This document shows, piece after piece, positions 1 to 8,771 of a stretch of DNA of 12,719 bases. This DNA is from Verrucomicrobiota bacterium (GTDB taxonomy: Bacteria; Verrucomicrobiota; Verrucomicrobiia; Opitutales; Opitutaceae). The stretch spans positions 1 to 12,719 of the forward strand of contig JAURJO010000044.1 of assembly GCA_030832235.1 (NCBI GenBank), read 5' to 3'. Made by a program: the position numbers and the translations under genes. Position 1 is the stretch's first letter. Each line of letters starts with the position of its first letter. Below the pieces are notes generated by a model. The model had not been told where the DNA came from and made no database searches. It saw only the letters and a program-made list of their open reading frames with translations.

Positions 1-578
1 AGGTCGCTGAAGGCGGAGAGATTGCCTTTTCGCCAGAGTAGGCTCCTCACCAGATCTCGCTGCATGCCGGACAGACCGGATCCCTTCACCCACTCTTCAA
101 AGTCACCGAAGATAAGCAGCGGCTTGCGGTGATCCGGATTGGCGTCGTGACGCCCAAGCTCCTCGTGGATCACCTGTCGGCTGGCCGGGGAGAGGCTGAG
201 CAGGAACTCCAGGGACGGCATGAGCGCGAGCCCCGTGCGGGAAACAACCCGCCGCGCCGGCAGGCTGATCTCCTCCATTTGCCGGGCAGAGAGGGCCGCT
301 TTTTCGAGGATGGAGCGAACCGCCGCCCAATCGCTTCCCGGAAAGTTCCAGACGGTGCGCTGGTCTGGCGTCTCCGCGAACTCCAACATGCTGTTGGGCG
401 CCTGAAGATGAAGACGATTAATTACCAGATTCCCCCAACGGTTGGTCCCAGGGACGGCCGGATCAGACGGGATCGCTTGAGCAAGTCCGGTGTTTCCCGG
501 TCCAGTCCCACCCACCGCCGCCCTGGCAACCACCACCCAGAACAGGAGCGGGAAAATGCCCGAAGGCGCCGTCATCAT
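1..578 (-). CDS. Hypothetical secreted protein, partial (C-terminus beyond the left edge)
   Basis: An open minus-strand frame runs from ATG at 578 to the left edge without a stop, giving 192 full codons. I do not recognise the family. Residues 1-20 look like a signal peptide: a hydrophobic stretch IFPLLFWVVV is followed by ARA, a good signal peptidase I site, so the product is probably exported. The exported part seen so far has no transmembrane segment and no recognisable catalytic motif. Notable patches are NRWGNLVINRLHLQAP, WNFPGSDW, an Arg/Leu-rich helical middle, and DFEEWVKGSGLSGMQRDLV near the edge. The region after residue 80 reads as mainly alpha-helical. The n-region from this ATG lacks a positive charge. 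An in-frame GTG at 623 would add KLPESSRLSGGR and make a more typical signal peptide, but its purine-rich GGGAG abuts the codon, so I kept ATG 578. It lies 150 bases downstream of the HtrA-like pair and may be independent of it. Confidence 0.7.
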   Translation of the reverse strand, partial: MMTAPSGIFPLLFWVVVARAAVGGTGPGNTGLAQAIPSDPAVPGTNRWGNLVINRLHLQAPNSMLEFAETPDQRTVWNFPGSDWAAVRSILEKAALSARQMEEISLPARRVVSRTGLALMPSLEFLLSLSPASRQVIHEELGRHDANPDHRKPLLIFGDFEEWVKGSGLSGMQRDLVRSLLWRKGNLSAFSD

Positions 579-608
579 GAGCAGCCTACCGCCACTAAGT
601 CTCGACGA

Positions 609-632
609 TTCAGGGAGTTTCACCTCCCTGAA
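609..632. promoter_or_regulatory. Perfect 9-bp inverted repeat (hairpin) upstream of the left partial gene
   Basis: TTCAGGGAG at 609-617 and CTCCCTGAA at 624-632 are exact reverse complements, separated by 6 bases. Read on the minus strand, the loop is GTGAAA. One stem arm is the purine-rich TTCAGGGAG, directly before an in-frame GTG at 623. No T-run follows on either strand, so it is not a canonical intrinsic terminator. It could be a 5' leader hairpin of the minus-strand gene or a protein-binding dyad. The structure is seen directly; the function is unknown. Confidence 0.55.
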
Positions 633-638
633 AGACGC

Positions 639-654
639 CTGACGCTTTAGTCAG
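639..654. repeat. Short inverted repeat CTGAC/GTCAG next to the 609-632 hairpin
   Basis: CTGAC at 639-643 and GTCAG at 650-654 form a 5-bp dyad with a 6-base spacer, 6 bases away from the larger hairpin. The core TTTAGTCA occurs here and again near 690-697, so the gap contains both inverted and direct repetition. The arms are short enough to be chance. Confidence 0.3.
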
Positions 655-658
655 TTTC

Positions 659-690
659 AAAAAATTACCGGCGCCCTCGTACCCCCCGGT
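659..690 (-). terminator. Weak candidate intrinsic terminator after the HtrA-like pair
   Basis: On the minus strand, downstream of the stop of the inactive HtrA-like gene (729), ACCGG (690-686) can pair with CCGGT (671-667). The sequence then runs AATTTTTT (666-659). The T-run is good, but the stem is only 5 bp with a 14-base G-rich loop. Position and orientation fit the end of the two-gene operon. Confidence 0.3.
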
Positions 691-728
691 TTAGTCACGC
701 ATTCAGAGGGAGCCCGGAGGAACGGGTT

Positions 729-2132
729 TCACTTCAGTTTCACCCGCAGGACCGCCGTCTCGCTGCCGCGGGCCACTAGCAGCACGAATTCGGAGCGATC
801 TTTGTCCCCTTCGATAGCGCCGAGACGGCCCGTAGCCTCGGCAAAATCCTTAACCTCCGTCCCGTCGATCTCGCGGATCCAATCATCCGGTCTGAGACCT
901 GCGGTCGCCGAAGGACCGCCCGTTTTCACGAAATGCGCGACCACACCCGCCAGCGCCCCGGGACGCTGGCGGCGTTCCACGGCGTCGCCGTAAACCGGCT
1001 CCCGCGCGGTGAATCCGAGCCGATCGAAGAACTTCCGCTCCGCCTCACGCGCGAGCTTCGGCTGATCGCCGAGCGTCACCGCCACCTCCACGCGCTCGGT
1101 TCCGCGCAGCACCGTCAGAGCCAACTTGTTACCCGGGATTCGGCGCTCCACCTCGCGCTCCAAGTAAGCAACGACCGCGCGGTCAGGTTTCAGTTGCGGC
1201 AATGGAGCGCCGTTGAGCGCCAGAATGATGTCGCGCGGCTTCAGACCCGCGGTCTCCGCTGGGCTGCCTTCAAGCACCTCGCTGACCACGGCGCCCGACT
1301 GCGCCTGCAAGTTGAGGAACTTCGCGACCTCACGGTCCATGGGCTCGAGCCCGTAGGTTCCGAGCCAGGCGAGCGGACGCCCCGAGGGATCGCGCGGGAT
1401 CCGGCCGACGTGAGGAAGCACCTCTCCTGCCACCAGGAAAGCGCTGCTCTCCTCGACGTTGATGAGCATGGTCGGCACCGGCCGGCCGCTCCGGGAAATT
1501 TGCAGGAAAGTCTGTCCGCCGGAAGGCCCGGCCAAACCGACCAAAACACCCTGCGCGTCAAAGACGGGCAGGCCCGGAGCGGCGACTTCCTGTTGCGCGA
1601 TCGCGGTGAGCTGGGGCACGGCCTGCACCAGCGCGACAGTGCTGCGCAGGATATAGGGGGCAAAGTCCTCATCCTTGGGACGCAGACCGATGCCCCAAAC
1701 GGCCTCGGAGATCACGGGCTTGCGGGGAGCGGTCGGACCGGCAAAGGCGGTCACCGGCGTCAGTTTTGTGCGCGTGTCGTCACCAGCGCGCACGAAATGC
1801 CAGCCGGTGAACGCATCCTGGCCCAGATATTCTGCCGGCTTCCCGTCGCCCTCGCCCGGAAGGTAGACTTTGAACTCCTTCAACTGCCAGAGAGCCGCAC
1901 GTGGATCGATCGCGACCGACTGAAGGATGATCGTGCCCTTGGCATCGACCACCGTACCCATCGAAACAGTGGGCCGGCGCTCGGTTTCGGTAACCGTGAC
2001 ATACTCGACCGCCACCACGCATTTCACGCGCTCGGACCAAAGCGCCGGCAGGTCGGGAGTGGCGGCACACGCGGACACACCGAATAAGGCGGCCGGAATC
2101 GCGCCGCGAAGGAGGCGGAGGATTAAAATCAT
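729..2132 (-). CDS. HtrA-like PDZ lipoprotein with degenerate protease domain (pseudoprotease)
   Basis: A 467-residue envelope protein organised like HtrA/DegP: signal sequence, chymotrypsin-like domain, then two PDZ domains (about 255-355 and 370-465; cores GSPAETAGLKPRDIILALNG and GGPSATAGLRPDDWIREIDG). Residues 1-22 end in VSAC, a fair lipobox, so Cys22 may be lipidated. Cleavage shortly after it is an alternative. Hand alignment to the neighbouring active protease puts Val73 at the catalytic His, Gly110 at the Asp and Pro186 at the Ser. The GNSGGPL loop has become AAPGLPV. It therefore should not cleave peptides, and a scaffold, chaperone or adaptor role is inferred. The ATG overlaps the stop of the upstream protease gene (ATGA), with no Shine-Dalgarno sequence visible, so translational coupling is likely. 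The PDZ domains are well conserved, so the reading frame looks under selection and is not a decaying gene. Confidence 0.9.
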   Translation of the reverse strand: MILILRLLRGAIPAALFGVSACAATPDLPALWSERVKCVVAVEYVTVTETERRPTVSMGTVVDAKGTIILQSVAIDPRAALWQLKEFKVYLPGEGDGKPAEYLGQDAFTGWHFVRAGDDTRTKLTPVTAFAGPTAPRKPVISEAVWGIGLRPKDEDFAPYILRSTVALVQAVPQLTAIAQQEVAAPGLPVFDAQGVLVGLAGPSGGQTFLQISRSGRPVPTMLINVEESSAFLVAGEVLPHVGRIPRDPSGRPLAWLGTYGLEPMDREVAKFLNLQAQSGAVVSEVLEGSPAETAGLKPRDIILALNGAPLPQLKPDRAVVAYLEREVERRIPGNKLALTVLRGTERVEVAVTLGDQPKLAREAERKFFDRLGFTAREPVYGDAVERRQRPGALAGVVAHFVKTGGPSATAGLRPDDWIREIDGTEVKDFAEATGRLGAIEGDKDRSEFVLLVARGSETAVLRVKLK

Positions 2133-3490
2133 GGCTTGATGATGAGAAGGGAAACGCGGCGGTTGCGCTGCGTCTCGATCAACGTGGGCGCGGGGGAGGC
2201 TTCGTAGGCGGCGTGCGCCTGTTTCAACACATCGAGCGCGTTGATCGCCTGCTGGTTGACCTTGAGGAGAATATCACCCCGCGCGATGCCCGCGACATCG
2301 CCGGGGAAACCGGGCTGCACGCCGATCACCACCGCGCCATCGTTGCCCTCGAGCTGGTTCTCGCGGGCGTAGGTCCGTGATACACGGCGCACACTTAGGC
2401 CCCACTTTTCCAGCGCCCACTCCTCACCCACCCGGCTCTCCAGCCGTTCCGTCACGACGGTGAACTCTCGTGTCTCCGCGGCGCGCTTCACGGAGAAACG
2501 CAATTCTGACCCGATGGGTCTGCTGGCGATGAGATTCTGGATCGGGGGAAGTTGCTCGGGGAATCGTCCGTCCACCCGCGCGCCGTCGATCGAAAGCAGA
2601 ATGTCGCCGGGCCGCAGCCCGGCTTTGGCCGCGGGCGACCCGGGGTCGACGCTGCTGACCAGGACGCCGGTGTTGAGCGCGAGCGCGTAAAAGTTCTCCA
2701 AGTCCTGCAGCGCGCCCGGCACAATCCCGACGTAGCTGCGTACGACGACCCCGTCCTGCACCAGGCGCTCAAGGACCACCCGGGCCGTCGAGGCGGGGAT
2801 GGCGAAGCCGAGGTTGTTGGCGCCGAGATAGCCGCGAGAGGAGATGCCCACGACCTTGCCGTCGGATGTGACCAGCGGGCCACCGGAGTTGCCGGGGTTG
2901 ATGGCGGCGTCGGTCTGCAGCCACGTGTTGAACATGCCCGTCTCATAGCCGCCGATGCCGCGGGTGTCCTCGAAATATCGGTTGGTGTTGGAAACGATAC
3001 CACGCGTGACCGTGCGCGTGAGCCCGTGCGGCGTGCCGACCGCGAAAACCTCTTGTCCGGGGAAAAGCTTTTCGCTCTCGCCAAAACGCGCCGCCGAAAG
3101 CTTGAACCCCCGCCGCTTGACCTCCTCCAGATCGAGCCGCAGCACGGCGAGGTCGGTCCAGTGGTCCCAGCCCACCAACCGCGCGCCGACCCGTTCGAGG
3201 TTGGAGAGCGTCACGTTGATCTCGACGGCGCGACGGCTGACGACGTGGGCGTTGGTGAGTACGATGCCGTCCTCCGACATCAGCACCCCCGAGCCGAGAC
3301 TGGACGTGTAGCGGCGGGCGCCGGACTCGAAGGCGAGCTCGCGCACGTTGATGCTCACGACCGACTCCAGCAGCCGGTTAAACCCTCGGCTCATGGCGGC
3401 GCGAGCGTCGATGGTCGCGCTTATGGTTAGGGCGACAACCACCGCGCGGAGCGCCAAGATTGACCGGGCTGAGAAAGGATTCACAGTCAC
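2129..3490 (-). CDS. Secreted trypsin-like serine protease with two PDZ domains (HtrA/Deg family)
   Basis: About 453 residues from GTG 3490. It is predicted to be a periplasmic or envelope protease/chaperone of the HtrA (S1C) family that degrades misfolded proteins. The signal peptide has hydrophobic core ILALRAVVVALTISA and a likely cut after DARA (residue 31). The triad is intact: His82 in TNAHVV, Asp113 in TDLAVLRLD, Ser202 in NPGNSGGPL. PDZ domains lie near 245-345 (SPAAKAGLRPGDILLSIDG) and 360-450 (GDVAGIARGDILLKVNQQ). Length matches the family. Start choice is uncertain: GTG 3490 or GTG 3484 leaves a normal signal peptide. ATG 3550 would overlap leuS, and the internal ATG 3394 would remove the signal. 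None has a ribosome-binding site. The same frame stays open far upstream, antisense to leuS, which I treat as spurious. It is the first gene of a pair with the inactive homologue downstream. Confidence 0.94.
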   Translation of the reverse strand: MTVNPFSARSILALRAVVVALTISATIDARAAMSRGFNRLLESVVSINVRELAFESGARRYTSSLGSGVLMSEDGIVLTNAHVVSRRAVEINVTLSNLERVGARLVGWDHWTDLAVLRLDLEEVKRRGFKLSAARFGESEKLFPGQEVFAVGTPHGLTRTVTRGIVSNTNRYFEDTRGIGGYETGMFNTWLQTDAAINPGNSGGPLVTSDGKVVGISSRGYLGANNLGFAIPASTARVVLERLVQDGVVVRSYVGIVPGALQDLENFYALALNTGVLVSSVDPGSPAAKAGLRPGDILLSIDGARVDGRFPEQLPPIQNLIASRPIGSELRFSVKRAAETREFTVVTERLESRVGEEWALEKWGLSVRRVSRTYARENQLEGNDGAVVIGVQPGFPGDVAGIARGDILLKVNQQAINALDVLKQAHAAYEASPAPTLIETQRNRRVSLLIIKP

Positions 3491-3502
3491 AAGTTTTCGA
3501 CG

Positions 3503-6082
<2,580 letters not shown>

Positions 6083-6130
6083 CCCAAGGGTCGAAACTCT
6101 AAACCCCGGAATGGGGGAATCCCGTAAACC

Positions 6131-6151
6131 GCGCTGGCCCGGAATCAGCGC
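6131..6151 (+). terminator. Hairpin downstream of leuS, possible weak terminator
   Basis: GCGCTG at 6131-6136 pairs exactly with CAGCGC at 6146-6151 across a 9-base loop, 49 bases after the leuS stop. A smaller GACC/GGTC dyad overlaps the leuS stop itself (6081-6092). Only TT follows, so the U-tract is poor. If it terminates at all, it may need Rho or just mark the transcript end. Confidence 0.3.
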
Positions 6152-6160
6152 TTGCGCAAC

Positions 6161-6178
6161 ATAGGGTGTTGTCCCTAT
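6161..6178. promoter_or_regulatory. Perfect palindromic dyad ATAGGG-N6-CCCTAT upstream of the export operon
   Basis: ATAGGG (6161-6166) and CCCTAT (6173-6178) are exact inverted repeats with a 6-base spacer TGTTGT. They lie 127 bases before the ATG of the first gene of the polysaccharide-export operon. The local AT content is higher than its surroundings, and TATGCT at 6183-6188 resembles a -10 element, though without a matching -35. The geometry suits a dimeric regulator's operator or a leader hairpin. The rest of the 6083-6305 spacer holds no gene I can support. Confidence 0.4.
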
Positions 6179-6305
6179 TTCCTATGCTGAAACGCGCCCA
6201 ACCGTGATCACCTTTTTCCGCCCGAAGTCGGCCCAAACAGGTAGTCAAAAGCTATTTGCATCATTTCGAGGGTCCAACGCCGTAACCAAGCGCACACCTG
6301 CCATC

Positions 6306-7562
6306 ATGAAAAAAAGCCCGACCTTACTTTCGCTCCTTGCTGTGCTGTCTGCCGGTGAGATTCACGGGCAAACCCCGAACCTTACTCCGGAACAATCCGC
6401 GCAGGTTAAGCAAGCGGCCCAATCCGGCAACGCGGCGGCATTGGCGAGTATGGCAGCCCAGAACCCGGGAGCCGCGACCGCCATCGCCCAGACTGCGGCA
6501 CAAGCAAATCCAAGCGCGGCCGGAGCGATGGCAGCCGCCATCACGGCGGTCGTGCCTTCCGCTGCGGCATCGATTGCAACTTCAGTCTTCAACGCGACTC
6601 CTCCTCAGACCGCGACCGCGCAAACGGGAAATCTTTCCGCCGAGGTTGTCGCCCAAGTTCAGCAGGCGGCACGCTCCGGGGACACTACGGGTCTGGCGGA
6701 GATCGCCGCGCAAAATCCACAAGGCGCGGCCGCCGTCGCCGAGGTGGCCGCGCAGGCGAACCCTTCCGCGGCTTCCACCATCGCCGCCGCTGTCGCCGCT
6801 TCGGTTCCATCCGCCGCCGCTTCCGTTGCGGCGTCCGTTGCCACCGCGGTTCCTTCCGCCGCCTCCGCGGTTGCCCTGAGCGTGAGCGCCGCGGCTCCGA
6901 GCGCGGTTGCCTCGGTCACCGCCGCCGTGATTGTTGCCGTGCCTGCCCAGGCGGCCGCCGTTGCCACCGCCGTGGTCGCCAGCGCACCGGCCCAAGCCGC
7001 CGCAATTGTCGCCACCGTCGCATCCGTCTCGCCGTCCCAAGCCGGCTCGGTTGCCTCCGCTGTCGCCAAGGCCAACCCATCCCAATCGGCCGCCGTTGTG
7101 GCCGCCGTTGTGTCAGTCGCGCCAAACGTCGCGGCAGCCGTCGCGACGGCGGTGACCACCGCCGCCCCGGCTCAAGCCGCCGCGGTCGTCGCGACCGTAT
7201 CGTCGGTCGCCTCGTCGCAGACCCTGGCCGCGGTGACATCCGCAGTGGCCACTGCCACCAATCAGAGTGCGTCCGCAGTCACTCAAGCTGCCGCCGCGGT
7301 TCCCGTCGCCGTGACCCAGGCCGCAAACCAGGCCGCAAGCACCGCCGCCACATCCGCCGCCAGCCAGGGGTCCATCGCCTCGAGCGCCGCACAACAGATC
7401 TCTGCTGCCGGAGCCCAAACCGCGGCCGCCCAGGGAGCCGGCCAGTCCTCCCAGGCCGGAGGAAACGCCAACCCACCGGCCTCCCCGCAGGGCAACGGTC
7501 CGCCCGCGACCGTCCCGGTGAATCTGCCGGTGGAGTTCACGGTCAGCCGGTCAAGTCTCTGA
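6306..7562 (+). CDS. Secreted Ala-rich protein made of 15-residue Pro-phased repeats
   Basis: A 418-residue protein of unknown function with no family I recognise. Residues 1-21 form a signal peptide (Lys-Lys, then a hydrophobic core, cut after IHG). The mature part is mostly Ala, Val, Ser, Gln and Pro. Prolines recur exactly every 15 residues (54, 69, 84, 99, then 138 to 288, and 333), defining units like APAQAAAVVATVSSV. An 84-residue module is duplicated (26-109, 110-193), and the first 72 positions are 44/72 identical by hand count. Each copy starts with a non-repeat cap (LSAEVVAQVQQAARSGD in copy two). Residues 347-400 are Gln/Ser/Gly-rich and probably flexible. The last 16, VPVNLPVEFTVSRSSL, look beta-like. 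There are no cysteines and few charges. An in-frame ATG at 6204 would put 34 residues before the signal peptide, so I chose 6306. It leads the export operon, 25 bases before the beta-barrel gene. A surface, matrix or periplasmic scaffold role is inference. Confidence 0.85.
   Translation: MKKSPTLLSLLAVLSAGEIHGQTPNLTPEQSAQVKQAAQSGNAAALASMAAQNPGAATAIAQTAAQANPSAAGAMAAAITAVVPSAAASIATSVFNATPPQTATAQTGNLSAEVVAQVQQAARSGDTTGLAEIAAQNPQGAAAVAEVAAQANPSAASTIAAAVAASVPSAAASVAASVATAVPSAASAVALSVSAAAPSAVASVTAAVIVAVPAQAAAVATAVVASAPAQAAAIVATVASVSPSQAGSVASAVAKANPSQSAAVVAAVVSVAPNVAAAVATAVTTAAPAQAAAVVATVSSVASSQTLAAVTSAVATATNQSASAVTQAAAAVPVAVTQAANQAASTAATSAASQGSIASSAAQQISAAGAQTAAAQGAGQSSQAGGNANPPASPQGNGPPATVPVNLPVEFTVSRSSL
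6381..6884 (+). repeat. Tandem duplication of an 84-codon module inside the repeat protein gene
   Basis: Residues 26-109 (6381-6632) and 110-193 (6633-6884) align without gaps at an offset of 84 residues. The aligned 72 positions share 44 identities by hand count, including AAQSG/AARSG, AAQNP, AAQANPSAA and VPSAAAS. The DNA copies have diverged noticeably, so this is an old event. The duplication carries both the cap and the first repeat units. Confidence 0.75.
6462..6596 (+). repeat. First array of 45-bp (15-residue) repeats, three clean units
   Basis: Units begin at residues 53, 68 and 83 (NPGAATAIAQTAAQA, NPSAAGAMAAAITAV, VPSAAASIATSVFNA). Pro99 marks a decayed fourth unit. The period is exact in protein, while the DNA is degenerate at third positions. 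Confidence 0.85.
6714..7343 (+). repeat. Second array of 45-bp (15-residue) repeats, 14 units
   Basis: Fourteen consecutive 15-residue units span residues 137-346. The consensus is roughly x-P-S/A-A/Q-A-A-x-V-A-x-x-V-x-x-A. Eleven units in a row (137-301) keep the Pro at position 2. The units at 302 and 317 have Ser or Thr instead, and the last has Pro333. No insertion or deletion breaks the phase, which suggests structural constraint on the repeat length. Confidence 0.88.
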
Positions 7563-7587
7563 TTTCGGCTCCGCGAAACGTTGGCTC

Positions 7588-8763
7588 ATGAACGGTATCG
7601 TCGGCCTGAGACAACGCCTCCGCCTTAGCCTGCTGGTCGGCTGCATGGCGGCGGTGCCCGCCGCCCGTGCCCTCATCTCCCTTGATGAGGGGCGGCAGAA
7701 AATCTTCCTCAACATCGCTGCTTCGGTCACGGAGGACTCGAATGTTTTCATGAGCAGCGACAACCAGCGCGATCTGGTGTACGGCACCTCGATCAGCGCC
7801 GAATACACGCGCCGTTCCGGCTGGATCGGGGTCAACGCCTCGATGTCGGTCGATTCCTCGCGGTTCTCGAGCCTGCGGGACCAGGATTTCAACAACCCCT
7901 CTCTCCGGCTGGAACTGCTGAAGCAGGGCGGAAGGACCACGGGTTCCTTCAATCTCGCGGCCTCGCGGGAAAGCCGCGCCGACCCATCGGTCAACACCCG
8001 CAGCACTTACTGGAACGTGCCAATGGGACTAAGCGTGCGCTACCCGCTCGCCGGAGCGTATACCGTCAACTCATCCCTGAATTACTCCTCCCGCGCCTAC
8101 CTGGACGAGAAAGCTTTCGCGAGCCTCGAAACCTACAGCACCTCGCTCGATATCGTGCGCATCATGAGCAGCGTCCGCGAGGTATTCGCCGGCTACCGCC
8201 TCCGTCGCAGCGAAACCTCGCGCGATACTTCGAGTTCCGACCACGCGGCTTCCGTCGGACTGAGCGGCAAGCTCATCCGCGGATTGAACGGAAATCTCCG
8301 CGCGGGTTTGCAAACCCGCTCCGCCACGGGCCGCCTGCCCGGCAATGACCGCTTCACCTCCTGGTTCGCCAGCGGCTCCTCTTCCTATGACATCTCCCGG
8401 AAACTGAAGATTTCGGGAACGGTTTCGAAAGATTACTCCACCACCGCCACGGACGACATTGTGGACACCACCAATCTCAATGTTTCGACGCGCTACACCG
8501 CCACCGCCAAGTTGAATCTTTCGCTGGGCACGAGCTATGGAGAGAGCGCCTATGTCGGCCAGGCTGCCGCCAATCTCCCCGGCGGAAAGGCGGCCTCGAC
8601 TCGCAAGGATCGCTTCGTCAACGGCGACCTTACGTTGTCCTACACCCTGAACGAGCACTGGCAGGCCTCAGTCACCTACAGCCGATTTCTGAACACTTCG
8701 ACCTCCGATCTGGCCGACTTCAACCGGTCGACGTGGAACGCCAACGTTTCCTCCCGCTGGTGA
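7588..8763 (+). CDS. Outer-membrane beta-barrel protein of an exopolysaccharide export operon
   Basis: A 391-residue precursor with a signal peptide (RLRLSLLVGC, likely cut after AARA at residue 28). LVGC at 16-19 also fits a lipobox, so the processing route is not certain. The mature chain alternates polar and apolar residues in segments of 10-16 (for example VNASMSVDSS, GSFNLAASRES, GNLRAGLQTRS, LNLSLGTSYGES, QASVTYSRFL). By eye I count about 18 strands. It ends in an aromatic residue after a final strand (TWNANVSSRW), as expected of a BamA-recognised C-terminus. There are no plug or periplasmic domains. It resembles the putative beta-barrel porin 2 type, though I cannot confirm the family. 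It lies 8 bases before a short polysaccharide-export gene, so the likely role is the outer-membrane pore for the polymer. Confidence is high for a barrel, moderate for the role. Confidence 0.82.
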   Translation: MNGIVGLRQRLRLSLLVGCMAAVPAARALISLDEGRQKIFLNIAASVTEDSNVFMSSDNQRDLVYGTSISAEYTRRSGWIGVNASMSVDSSRFSSLRDQDFNNPSLRLELLKQGGRTTGSFNLAASRESRADPSVNTRSTYWNVPMGLSVRYPLAGAYTVNSSLNYSSRAYLDEKAFASLETYSTSLDIVRIMSSVREVFAGYRLRRSETSRDTSSSDHAASVGLSGKLIRGLNGNLRAGLQTRSATGRLPGNDRFTSWFASGSSSYDISRKLKISGTVSKDYSTTATDDIVDTTNLNVSTRYTATAKLNLSLGTSYGESAYVGQAAANLPGGKAASTRKDRFVNGDLTLSYTLNEHWQASVTYSRFLNTSTSDLADFNRSTWNANVSSRW

Positions 8764-8771
8764 ATTCGCAC

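Noticed and set aside
933..2087. Plus-strand open frame of 384 codons opposite the inactive HtrA-like gene
   Set aside because: It has an Arg/His-rich composition and no motifs. The minus strand has clear PDZ domains and a coupled start.
6135..6149. Possible sigma-54 promoter TGGCCCG-N4-CAGC
   Set aside because: GG and GC are spaced correctly, but the -12 part lacks TTGC and the match overlaps a hairpin; too weak to call.
6204..6305. Upstream in-frame ATG for the repeat protein
   Set aside because: It would place 34 unrelated residues before a well-formed Lys-Lys signal peptide beginning at 6306.
6083..6305. Search for a tRNA or small RNA between leuS and the export operon
   Set aside because: No cloverleaf, T-loop consensus or strong terminator was found; only short dyads.
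6462..7343. 45-bp periodicity considered as a CRISPR or DNA-level satellite
   Set aside because: The period is exact in protein while the DNA units vary at many positions. There are no identical repeats with unique spacers, and the frame is open with a signal peptide.
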